Origin: Paracoccaceae bacterium | GTDB lineage: Bacteria > Pseudomonadota > Alphaproteobacteria > Rhodobacterales > Rhodobacteraceae | Length of the DNA stretch: 64,000 nt | Direction: 5' to 3' | NCBI GenBank assembly: GCA_016936395.1 | Contig: JAFGXY010000036.1 | Coordinates: 1-64,000, forward strand | Shown here: positions 1 to 7,006 of the stretch, piece after piece | Position numbering within the stretch: position 1 is the first letter of the stretch | Layout: every line of letters begins with the position of its first letter | The notes under the pieces: generated by a model | What the model was told of the DNA's origin: nothing | Database searches by the model: none | Seen by the model: only the letters and a program-made list of their open reading frames with translations | Translations under genes and position numbers: made by a program

Positions 1-1173
1 CTGGGAAGCCCGGAACGAAAGCTTCCCCCGGTGATCCACATCGCCGGAACCAATGGCAAGGGCAGCACCCTCGCGATGATTCGTGCCGGGCTCGAGGCAT
101 CTGGGGCATCGGTGCATGCCTACACCTCGCCACACCTTGCGCGGTTTCATGAACGCATCCGCGTGGCCGGGGCGTTGATCAGCGAACCGGCGCTGAGCGC
201 GCTTCTGGATGAATGTGTGCAGGCCAACGGCACTGAGTCCATTACGTTTTTCGAGATCACGACAGCCGCCGCGCTCTTGGCGTTTTCCCGCACGCCTGCC
301 GATTTCACCTTGCTGGAGGTGGGGCTTGGAGGGCGGCTGGATGCCACCAATGTCATCGACCTGCCGCGTCTGACGATCATCACCCCGGTCAGCATCGACC
401 ACCAGCAGTATCTGGGCGAAACCCTGACGGAAATCGCGGGCGAAAAGGCGGGCATCATCAAGCGCGGCATGCCGGTGATCATCGGCCCGCAGGCTCCCGA
501 GGGTCTTGCGGTGATCGAGGCCAAAGTGGCCCGGATGGGGGCGCCGGTCCTTGCCTATGGCCAGCACTGGCATGTAACCGAAGATCGCAACCGGCTGATC
601 TTTCAGGACGAGTCTGGCCTGCTGGACCTGCCCTTGCCCAACCTGCCGGGCCCGCATCAGGTGCACAATGCCGGGGCCGCCATTGCGGCCCTGCGCGCGC
701 TTGGCCGGGATCAGGCCGCCTGCGAGGCTGCGGTAACCCGCGCCGTCTGGCCTGCCCGCATGCAGCGATTGCGCCGTGGGCCACTGGTCGATCTGGCACC
801 AGATGTTGAGCTTTGGCTGGATGGCGGCCACAACCCGGCGGGGGGGCAGGCGATTGCCGCCACCCTTGCCCGAATGCCAAAGCGGCCGACGTATCTGATC
901 TGCGGCATGCTGAACACCAAGGATGTCACCGGCTATATGCGCCCGCTTGCGCCGCAAGTTGCGGGCTTGCAAGCGGTCTCGATCCCCAATGAAAAGAACA
1001 CCTTGCCCGCCGAGGCCACCCGCGACGCCGCCCTTGCGGCGGGGATCGGCGCTGTTGCCGCCGCCTCGGTGGCTGACGCGCTGACCGGGATTTCTGCAAC
1101 CAACCCCACGGCCCGTGTGCTGATCTGCGGCTCGCTGTATCTGGCGGGTGCTGTGTTGCGCGAAAACGGCTAG
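1..1173 (+). CDS. folC: Bifunctional folylpolyglutamate synthase/dihydrofolate synthase (5' partial)
   Basis: The reading frame is open from base 1, so the true start lies upstream and 390 codons remain. The Mur-ligase P-loop HIAGTNGKGST is near the start, followed by TSPHLARFHERIRV, the LLEVGLGGRLDATN block and the C-terminal WLDGGHNP motif, an order typical of FolC. The enzyme adds glutamate to dihydropteroate and to reduced folates with ATP in the cytosol. Only the first few dozen residues of a usual 420-430 aa protein seem to be missing. The GTG at base 31 lies inside the conserved P-loop strand and cannot be the start. The next gene begins about 80 bp downstream on the same strand. The call is very safe. 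Confidence 0.96.
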   Translation: MGSPERKLPPVIHIAGTNGKGSTLAMIRAGLEASGASVHAYTSPHLARFHERIRVAGALISEPALSALLDECVQANGTESITFFEITTAAALLAFSRTPADFTLLEVGLGGRLDATNVIDLPRLTIITPVSIDHQQYLGETLTEIAGEKAGIIKRGMPVIIGPQAPEGLAVIEAKVARMGAPVLAYGQHWHVTEDRNRLIFQDESGLLDLPLPNLPGPHQVHNAGAAIAALRALGRDQAACEAAVTRAVWPARMQRLRRGPLVDLAPDVELWLDGGHNPAGGQAIAATLARMPKRPTYLICGMLNTKDVTGYMRPLAPQVAGLQAVSIPNEKNTLPAEATRDAALAAGIGAVAAASVADALTGISATNPTARVLICGSLYLAGAVLRENG

Positions 1174-1256
1174 GGTCTTGGCGGCTGCAATCAGGTCGGC
1201 CTTAAGATCGCCGCAGTTTCCGGCATGATGGCACGTAGAGCTTGCGCGAGTTTGCC

Positions 1257-1934
1257 ATGGATCTGTCCCCCCAACGCTGCCCGGTTGCCGCTCTGGTCGA
1301 TGGTGACAACATCGCGCCAACCCATGCAGATGCGGTCTTGAAACAGGCCGGCAGCTTGGGAAACCCTTTGATCCGGCGGGTTTATGGCAAGGCCGAGGCG
1401 ATTGCGGCATGGTCGGACCACGGCTATCGCTTGTGTCCCACACGCCCTGGAAAGAACGCGGCGGACATGCTGCTGTGTGTCGAGGCAATGAAACTTGCCC
1501 TGCACGATGGCATCGAAACCTTGCTGATTGCGTCAAGCGATCAAGACTTCACCTATCTGGCCGAACATCTGCGTGAACTGGGAAAATCCATCATCGGAAT
1601 GGGCGAAGCGAAACCTCCTACCAGCTTTCGCAGGGCCTGTGGGAAATTTTTCCTGCTGGCAGCGCCACAGCCGACACCGAAGCCCGCGTGTCCCAACCCC
1701 AGCCCCCTGGAGCGCCTTGTGGCAGAGGAGATCCGCCGCGCGGGCGCGGAAAACGGGCTGCCCATCACAAAACTGTCAGCCCATATGCACAAGACCCATA
1801 ACGTGAGAATCGGCGACCAGCCCGAGAAGACTTGGCGGGCGTTCTTCGCCAAGCGCCCCGACACGTTCGACATTGACCCCAAAGGCCCATCGGCCATGGT
1901 CCGCGTCAAGCGGGCTCAGCTTTTCGCCCCATAG
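1257..1934 (+). CDS. NYN-domain ribonuclease-like protein with C-terminal OST-HTH/LOTUS-like domain
   Basis: The N-terminal ~125 residues match the NYN (PIN-like) nuclease fold: AALVDGDNIAP carries the first acidic residue, and LIASSDQDFTYLAEHLRELGKSIIGMG carries the later conserved Ser-Asp-Asp cluster. The C-terminal ~70 residues (LVAEEIRRAG...GLPITKLSAHM) resemble an OST-HTH/LOTUS domain, which is thought to bind RNA. NYN-LOTUS proteins are presumed metal-dependent RNases; the substrate here is unknown. The ATG at 1257 is preferred over an in-frame TTG at 1242, although neither has a strong ribosome binding site. The 3' end overlaps the convergent TetR gene by 19 bp. The family call is good; the biological role is inferred. 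Confidence 0.8.
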   Translation: MDLSPQRCPVAALVDGDNIAPTHADAVLKQAGSLGNPLIRRVYGKAEAIAAWSDHGYRLCPTRPGKNAADMLLCVEAMKLALHDGIETLLIASSDQDFTYLAEHLRELGKSIIGMGEAKPPTSFRRACGKFFLLAAPQPTPKPACPNPSPLERLVAEEIRRAGAENGLPITKLSAHMHKTHNVRIGDQPEKTWRAFFAKRPDTFDIDPKGPSAMVRVKRAQLFAP

Positions 1935-2542
1935 CGCGCCATGAACATCTCCACCGCACCGTCGATCACGCGCTGGCGGTCTTCGGGCGTGAAGCGACCG
2001 CCGATGCCAAAGATCAGCCGTTCATGCAGGTCGGCCTTGCACAATTGCAAGAACTGCTCGGCGGCGAAATCAGGGTCTTCGATCCTGACATCGCCGCGCT
2101 GCATCACGCTGCGCAGATAATCGGCAACCCGGCTGCGGATCAGCATCGGACCAGACTGATAGAACTCGGCCCCCAGACCCGGGAACCTGTCGCTTTCCGC
2201 AACGCAGATCCGATAGATCCGCTGGCCAAAGTCCGACAGCACGAAGTCGATGATCCGCTCGGCCGCAAGGCGCAAAACATCAGCCACCGGGGCGGAATCG
2301 GTGATATGGGCCTCGGCCTCTTCGGTCTGGCGGCGACATTCAGCCTTGGCCACTTCCATGAACAACAGGCGTTTGTCGGGGAAATAGCTGTAAAGCGTGG
2401 CCTTGCTGACCTCGGCCTCACGCGCGATGTCATCCACCGACGCACCATCAAAGCCGTCGCGCAGAAACACCGACCGGGCGCCTTCCAGCACCTGATTGAA
2501 CTTGCGTCCCCGACGGATGGCGGTTTGCCCGTTTGCTGCCAT
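1916..2542 (-). CDS. TetR/AcrR family transcriptional regulator
   Basis: This is a 208-residue one-component repressor. The N-terminal helix-turn-helix is classic for TetR: VFLRDGFDGASVDDIAREAEV followed by SKATLYSYFPDKRLLF. The C-terminal ligand domain is not recognisable by eye. In-frame ATGs at 2554 and 2626 would only add unconserved residues, and 2542 has a GGGA upstream. The gene follows a small secreted-protein gene on the same strand, and mbfA runs divergently. Two inverted repeats built on GGTTCA in the intergenic region are the obvious candidate operators, which would make it a regulator of itself and possibly of mbfA. The ligand is unknown. Confidence 0.88.
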   Translation of the reverse strand: MAANGQTAIRRGRKFNQVLEGARSVFLRDGFDGASVDDIAREAEVSKATLYSYFPDKRLLFMEVAKAECRRQTEEAEAHITDSAPVADVLRLAAERIIDFVLSDFGQRIYRICVAESDRFPGLGAEFYQSGPMLIRSRVADYLRSVMQRGDVRIEDPDFAAEQFLQLCKADLHERLIFGIGGRFTPEDRQRVIDGAVEMFMARYGAKS

Positions 2543-2609
2543 GACTTTTCCCATTGCGCGACCATAGGTCACGACCGGGGCAAGGGGCAAGCCACCCGCA
2601 GGGCTGCGG

Positions 2610-2768
2610 TCAGCGGCAGACCTCACTTGCAGTAGGCGTGCAGTTTTTGGTCGAGGATGTCACATCGCCGGTCGGCCAGGTCAGATGGGGCAGGTCCATG
2701 GTAAAGCTTCCGGCAAGAGCCGGGGCCGCCGTCAGAACAAGGGCAAGGATCAGAAGTGTGGACCGCAT
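2610..2768 (-). CDS. Small secreted hypothetical protein (52 aa)
   Basis: A start at 2768 is chosen because GGAGG lies 5 nt before it and the encoded protein then opens with a clean signal peptide (MRSTLLILALVLTAAPALA). The mature part is only about 33 residues and has two cysteines near the end (KNC...EVC), which could form a disulfide in the periplasm. I do not recognise a family. It lies about 70 bp upstream of the TetR gene on the same strand and is probably co-transcribed from the operator-rich region shared with mbfA. The signal peptide and strong ribosome site make it a credible gene despite its size. Confidence 0.6.
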   Translation of the reverse strand: MRSTLLILALVLTAAPALAGSFTMDLPHLTWPTGDVTSSTKNCTPTASEVCR

Positions 2769-2793
2769 GGAAGCCTCCATCAAGTAGACTGGT

Positions 2794-2817
2794 TGGTTCA
2801 CATGCAAAAGTGAACCA
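2794..2817. promoter_or_regulatory. Inverted repeat, candidate TetR operator 1
   Basis: TGGTTCAC and GTGAACCA form perfect 8-bp arms around an 8-nt spacer. The GGTTCA core recurs in the second repeat at 2841-2862. It lies just upstream of the small secreted gene and about 115 bp before mbfA. Assignment to the neighbouring TetR protein is inference from position and symmetry. Confidence 0.55.
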
Positions 2818-2840
2818 TTCAGTTCAATATTTCAAGCAGG

Positions 2841-2862
2841 AACTGAACCTTCTGGTTCAGTT
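2841..2862. promoter_or_regulatory. Inverted repeat, candidate TetR operator 2
   Basis: AACTGAACC and GGTTCAGTT form perfect 9-bp arms around a 4-nt spacer and share the GGTTCA core with the repeat at 2794-2817. An extra half site (AGTTCA, 2821-2826) lies between them. The site is about 70 bp upstream of the mbfA start, where binding could affect its promoter. Confidence 0.55.
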
Positions 2863-2904
2863 TGTCGCAATTCTTGGCCTTGCAAAGCTGGTAATCTGGC
2901 GTAA

Positions 2905-2921
2905 CTTAGAACCATTCCAAA
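2905..2921 (+). promoter_or_regulatory. Irr box (iron control element) upstream of mbfA
   Basis: CTTAGAACCATTCCAAA matches the alphaproteobacterial Irr/ICE palindrome TTTAGAA-N3-TTCTAAA at 12 of 14 defined positions. It ends 11 bp before the mbfA start codon. In Agrobacterium and Bradyrhizobium, mbfA is an Irr-repressed target, so site and gene agree. A site this close to the start codon suits repression. Confidence 0.65.
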
Positions 2922-2932
2922 CTGGGTGTCCC

Positions 2933-3910
2933 ATGCTGTCTGCGCTGACCAACCGCCGCCGCTTTTCTGACCTGTCCGAGCAAGAGGTGCTGGCCCTTGC
3001 GATTTCGTCGGAAGAAGATGATGCCCGCATCTACCGCAGCTATGCCGAGCGGTTGCGCGCCGATTATGCCGCCACCGCCGCCGTGTTCGACGGCATGGCC
3101 GCAGAGGAAGACGGCCACCGCAAGGCATTGATCGGACTGCACCAGAAGCGGTTCGGTGAGGTTATCCCCTTGATCCGGCGCGAACATGTGGCGGGGTTTT
3201 ACGCCCGACGCCCGATCTGGCTGGTGGAAAACCTGCCGTTGGAAACCATCCGCGCCGAGGCCGAGGCGATGGAGCGGCAGGCCGAGGCGTTTTATCTGAA
3301 GGCCGCGCAAGCCACCTCGGACGCAGGCACCCGCAAGCTGCTGGGCGATCTGGCCGCCGCCGAGGCCGGGCACAAGAAGCGGGCCGATGCCCTGATGACC
3401 ACCCATGTCGACCCCGAGTCGGAAGATCAGGAAAACCGTGCCGCGAAGCGGCAATTCATCCTGACCTGGGTCCAGCCGGGGCTTGCGGGGTTGATGGATG
3501 GCTCGGTTTCAACCCTTGCCCCGATCTTTGCCACGGCTTTTGCGACACAAGATACCTGGACCACCTTTCTGGTCGGCACTGCCGCCAGCGTGGGGGCAGG
3601 CATCTCGATGGGCTTTACCGAAGCCGCACACGATGATGGCGTGTTGTCCGGGCGCGGCAGCCCGTGGAAACGCGGTCTGGCATCAGGGGTGATGACCACC
3701 CTTGGCGGCATGGGCCACGCCCTGCCCTATCTGATCACCGACTTCTGGACAGCGACCGTGATTGCCATGGTGGTGGTGTTCGTCGAGTTGTGGGCGATTG
3801 CCTGGATCCAGAACAAGTTCATGGAAACGCCGTTCTTCCGGGCGGCCTTTCAGGTGGTGGTGGGCGGGGCACTGGTCTTTGCTGCAGGCGTTCTGATCGG
3901 CGGCGGCTGA
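2933..3910 (+). CDS. mbfA: Membrane-bound ferritin MbfA, ferritin-VIT1 iron exporter
   Basis: This is a 325-residue fusion. The N-terminal ~155 residues form a rubrerythrin/ferritin-like helical bundle with EED and ExxH-type metal ligands (SEEDDARIYRSYAERLRADY, AEEDGHRKALIG, AEAGHKKRAD). The C-terminal ~150 residues are a VIT1/CCC1-like domain with several membrane segments and the GISMGFTEAAHDDG loop. MbfA exports ferrous iron across the inner membrane and protects from iron and peroxide stress. The ATG at 2933 is chosen because upstream in-frame residues are unlike the family. The gene is divergent from the TetR cluster and has an Irr box directly in front, implying derepression when iron is plentiful. 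The TetR operators add a possible second input. Confidence 0.92.
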   Translation: MLSALTNRRRFSDLSEQEVLALAISSEEDDARIYRSYAERLRADYAATAAVFDGMAAEEDGHRKALIGLHQKRFGEVIPLIRREHVAGFYARRPIWLVENLPLETIRAEAEAMERQAEAFYLKAAQATSDAGTRKLLGDLAAAEAGHKKRADALMTTHVDPESEDQENRAAKRQFILTWVQPGLAGLMDGSVSTLAPIFATAFATQDTWTTFLVGTAASVGAGISMGFTEAAHDDGVLSGRGSPWKRGLASGVMTTLGGMGHALPYLITDFWTATVIAMVVVFVELWAIAWIQNKFMETPFFRAAFQVVVGGALVFAAGVLIGGG

Positions 3911-3926
3911 GGCCGCACCTGCGGGA

Positions 3927-3976
3927 AAGGGGGCGCTGCCCCCTTGAACCCCCGAGATATTTGCAGAAAGAGAAAG
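3927..3976. repeat. Intergenic hairpin plus ATATTTG..AGAAAGAGAAAG element, copy 1
   Basis: AAGGGGGC/GCCCCCTT form an 8-bp hairpin with a 3-nt loop, followed by CCCCCGAGATATTTGCAGAAAGAGAAAG-type sequence that runs up to the stop codon of trhO. The same layout occurs at 31296-31350 behind serA. On the minus strand it reads as a 3'-UTR element with the hairpin downstream, so it may work as a terminator for trhO and for convergent mbfA. Confidence 0.6.
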
Positions 3977-4879
3977 TCAGGCCCCGAGGTGGGGTTCTCC
4001 GCGGATGGCGGCCAGATCCATCTGATGCTGACGCATCCGGAACCGGGCGCGGTCGGACGCGTCGTATTCATCGCGGCACGCAGGACAGCACACGCCTTTT
4101 TCATAGGCCGGGTGCTGGCGGTCTTCGGGCGTAACCGGGCGGCGGCAGGCGCCGCAGGATTCATTCTTGCCGGGTTTCAGACCATGGCCCACCGACACGC
4201 GAGCATCAAAGACAAAGCATTCGCCCTGCCACAGGCTTTGGTCTTCGGGCACGTCTTCCAGATATTGCAAGATGCCACCCCTGAGGTGGAACACGTCCTG
4301 CACCCCCTGGGACAGCAGGAAGTTGGTGGATTTCTCGCAGCGGATGCCGCCGGTGCAGAACATCGCAATGCGCTTGTTATGAAACCGCTCGCGGTTTTCT
4401 TCCCACCATTTCGGAAACTCGCGAAACGCGCGCGTGCCGGGATCAACCGCGCCCCGGAAAGTGCCGATAGCAACCTCGTAATCATTGCGGGTGTCGATGA
4501 TCGCCACATCGGGCGACGAGATCAGGTCGTTCCAGTCGGCGCCGGAAAGGTAGTGCCCGACCCGCGCCTTGGGGTCGACATCGGCGATGCCCATGGTCAC
4601 GATCTCGCGCTTCAGCCGCACCTTCATGCGGCCGAACGGCATCGCCTCGGCTTGGGCTTCCTTCCACTCCAGATCATGGCAACCCGGCAGGGCGCGGATA
4701 TGTGCCAGCACTGCGTCGATGGCCGCGCGCGATCCGGCAATGGTGCCATTGATGCCTTCGGTGGCCAGCAACAGCGAGCCTTTGACCCCCTGTGCTGTGC
4801 ACAGATCAAGCAATGGCCCGCGCAAGGTGGCAGGGTCGGGAAAGCGGGTAAAGTGATACAGGGCGGCAATGGTGATCAT
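3977..4879 (-). CDS. trhO: Oxygen-dependent tRNA uridine(34) hydroxylase TrhO (rhodanese family)
   Basis: This is a 300-residue YceA/TrhO protein. The N-terminal domain (ITIAALYHFTRFPD...GSLLLATEGINGTIAG) is characteristic, the central rhodanese domain holds the catalytic cysteine loop CTGGIRCEKS, and the C-terminal tail has two Cys pairs (CGAC, CCPAC) that suggest zinc binding. The enzyme hydroxylates U34 of certain tRNAs on the way to 5-methoxyuridine or cmo5U. The ATG at 4879 is preferred because homologs begin at ITIAALYHF; the upstream ATG at 4918 adds 13 atypical residues. The gene stands alone, convergent with mbfA and followed directly by the hairpin repeat element. Confidence 0.93.
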   Translation of the reverse strand: MITIAALYHFTRFPDPATLRGPLLDLCTAQGVKGSLLLATEGINGTIAGSRAAIDAVLAHIRALPGCHDLEWKEAQAEAMPFGRMKVRLKREIVTMGIADVDPKARVGHYLSGADWNDLISSPDVAIIDTRNDYEVAIGTFRGAVDPGTRAFREFPKWWEENRERFHNKRIAMFCTGGIRCEKSTNFLLSQGVQDVFHLRGGILQYLEDVPEDQSLWQGECFVFDARVSVGHGLKPGKNESCGACRRPVTPEDRQHPAYEKGVCCPACRDEYDASDRARFRMRQHQMDLAAIRGEPHLGA

Positions 4880-4996
4880 GCGCGCGGCATAGGACAGCCG
4901 CGCCAAATGGGCAAGCACTGCTGTGCCGCAGCCTTGGGGCGTTGACCGCGCCGGGCCGGATGCCTACCACTGATCCACCGTCTGATGGAGGCCCCG

Positions 4997-5635
4997 ATGC
5001 ACCTGCCCCAGTCTGCCCCGCCCCAGTCTGCCCCGCCCCAGTCTGCCTTGATCGTGATCGACGTGCAGAACGACTTTTGTCCCGGCGGCGCGCTGGCCGT
5101 GGCAGGGGGCGACCAGATCGTGGCCCCGGTCAACGCGCTGATGGGCGCGTTTGATTGCGTGGTGCTGACGCAAGACTGGCACCCGGCGGATCACGCGTCC
5201 TTTGCCGCCAACCATGCGGGCGCGACGCCGTTCAGCCTGACCGAGATGCCCTATGGCCCGCAGGTGCTGTGGCCCAGCCATTGCGTGCAAGGAACGGATG
5301 GCGCCGCGTTCCACCCCGATTTGCGGACCGATCCGGCGCAGATGATCTTGCGCAAGGGGTTTCGGCCGCAGATCGACAGCTATTCGGCCTTCTTCGAGAA
5401 CGACCACACCACCCCCACCGGGCTGGAGGGCTATCTGCGCAGCCGCGGGGTATCGGCGCTGACCCTTGTCGGGCTGGCGACCGATTACTGCGTGGCATTT
5501 TCGGCACTGGACGCGGCCCGGCTTGGCTTTGCCGTGACCGTGCGGATGGACCTGTGCCGCGCGATTGATCTGGACGGCAGCCTTGACGCGATGGTTGGCC
5601 GGATGACCGCCGCCGGAATTGCCTTGCAAGGCTAG
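4997..5635 (+). CDS. pncA: Nicotinamidase
   Basis: This is an isochorismatase-fold hydrolase that converts nicotinamide to nicotinate plus ammonia in NAD salvage. The catalytic Asp is in VIDVQNDFCPGGAL, the Lys in LRKGF and the nucleophile Cys in LATDYCVAF. The metal ligands are in TQDWHPADHASF. The start at 4997 has GGAGG about 6 nt upstream; an ATG at 4985 is in frame. The extreme N-terminus is unusual: a 15-bp unit repeated two and a half times at 5009-5046 encodes a QSAPP repeat before the first conserved strand. The gene is followed by pncB 66 bp later, forming a nicotinamide-to-NAMN pair. Confidence 0.94.
   Translation: MHLPQSAPPQSAPPQSALIVIDVQNDFCPGGALAVAGGDQIVAPVNALMGAFDCVVLTQDWHPADHASFAANHAGATPFSLTEMPYGPQVLWPSHCVQGTDGAAFHPDLRTDPAQMILRKGFRPQIDSYSAFFENDHTTPTGLEGYLRSRGVSALTLVGLATDYCVAFSALDAARLGFAVTVRMDLCRAIDLDGSLDAMVGRMTAAGIALQG
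5009..5046 (+). repeat. 15-bp tandem repeat within pncA
   Basis: The unit CAGTCTGCCCCGCCC occurs twice in full and then in part, encoding QSAPPQSAPPQSA at the N-terminus of nicotinamidase. Unit length is a multiple of three, so copy-number change would keep the frame. Confidence 0.9.
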
Positions 5636-5701
5636 CCGCCGGCTTTGCTGGACTTAACGCACTCGGCTTGATCTAACGCCAAGGGCAGAACAGGAAATAC
5701 C

Positions 5702-6994
5702 ATGGTCGACATCGCCACCCGCGTCTACAATCACAAGTGGAAGATCGACCCCATCGTGCGGTCCTTGATCGATACCGATTTCTACAAGCTGCTGATGTGC
5801 CAGTCGGTGTTCCGCAACCGGCCCGACACCACGGTGACCTTCAGCCTGATCAATCGGACCAAATCCATCCGGCTGGCCGATCTGGTCGACGAAGGCGAAT
5901 TGCGCGAACAGTTGGATCATATCCGCACCCTGCATCTGTCGCGTGGCGAAAGCACCTTTTTGCGCGGCAACACGTTCTATGGCAAACGCCAGATGTTTCG
6001 TCCCGATTTCATGGAATGGTTTGAGCGCTTGCGCCTGCCGCCCTACACGCTGGAAAAGCATGATGGCCAGTATGAGCTGACGTTCGAGGGCAAATGGCCC
6101 GAGGTCATGCTGTGGGAGATTCCGGCGCTTGCGGTGTTGATGGAATTGCGCTCGCGCGCCGTGTTGCGCGACATGGGGCGCTTCGAGTTGCAGGTGCTTT
6201 ATGCCCGCGGCATGACGAAACTGTGGGAAAAGATCGAGATGCTGCGCCAGATTGATGGGTTGCGGCTGGCCGATTTCGGCACTAGGCGGCGACATTCGTT
6301 CCTGTGGCAGGATTGGGCGGTGCAGGCCCTGCGTGAAGGCATGGGCGGCGCCTTTATCGGCACCTCGAACTGCCTGATCGCAATGCGGCGCGAGGTTGAG
6401 GCGATTGGGACCAATGCCCATGAATTGCCGATGGTCTGTGCCGCCCTTGCCCGAACCGATGCCGAACTGGCGCAAGCGCCCTATCAGGTGCTGGCGGACT
6501 GGCACGAAGAACATGACGGCAACCTGCGCATCATCCTGCCCGACACCTATGGCACCGAAGGGTTTCTTGCCCGCGCGCCGGAGTGGCTGGCGAAATGGAC
6601 CGGCATCCGCATTGATTCGGGCGATCCGGCAGCGGGGGCCGAGACGGCGATCCGCTGGTGGCAATCGCGCGGCGAAGACCCCACCAAGAAGCTGGTGATC
6701 TTCTCGGACGGGCTGGATGCCGACAAGATTGCCGCGCTGCACAAGCAATTTGTCGGCCGGGTGAAGGTGTCTTTTGGCTGGGGCACCATGTTGACCAATG
6801 ATTTCCGCGGCCTTGCCCCCAACGATGCACTGGCCCCGTTCAGCCTTGTGTGCAAGGCGGTTTCGGCGGACGGTCGGCCCACCGTCAAACTGTCTGACAA
6901 TCCGAACAAGGCCATGGGTCCGGCAAACGAGATCGCGCGCTACAAGCGGGTGTTCGGGGTTGGCGACCAACAGGCCATCGACGTGGTTGTCTGA
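5702..6994 (+). CDS. pncB: Nicotinate phosphoribosyltransferase
   Basis: This 430-residue enzyme turns nicotinate, PRPP and ATP into nicotinate mononucleotide, the entry step of the Preiss-Handler NAD pathway. Diagnostic blocks are SLIDTDFYKLLMCQSVF near the start, FGTRRRHSFLWQD with the catalytic His region, GTSNCLIA, and IRIDSGDP plus IFSDGLDADKI for PRPP and phosphate binding. The length fits the family. It sits 66 bp downstream of pncA on the same strand, so the two products act in sequence. No strong terminator is visible before the convergent kinase gene, which ends 12 bp away. Confidence 0.96.
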   Translation: MVDIATRVYNHKWKIDPIVRSLIDTDFYKLLMCQSVFRNRPDTTVTFSLINRTKSIRLADLVDEGELREQLDHIRTLHLSRGESTFLRGNTFYGKRQMFRPDFMEWFERLRLPPYTLEKHDGQYELTFEGKWPEVMLWEIPALAVLMELRSRAVLRDMGRFELQVLYARGMTKLWEKIEMLRQIDGLRLADFGTRRRHSFLWQDWAVQALREGMGGAFIGTSNCLIAMRREVEAIGTNAHELPMVCAALARTDAELAQAPYQVLADWHEEHDGNLRIILPDTYGTEGFLARAPEWLAKWTGIRIDSGDPAAGAETAIRWWQSRGEDPTKKLVIFSDGLDADKIAALHKQFVGRVKVSFGWGTMLTNDFRGLAPNDALAPFSLVCKAVSADGRPTVKLSDNPNKAMGPANEIARYKRVFGVGDQQAIDVVV

Positions 6995-7006
6995 CCGGTT
7001 GCCGGA

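Noticed and set aside
5654-6970. 438-codon minus-strand ORF opposite pncB
   Set aside because: It mirrors pncB completely and has a composition (Gln, Arg, His rich) typical of antisense frames in GC-rich DNA.
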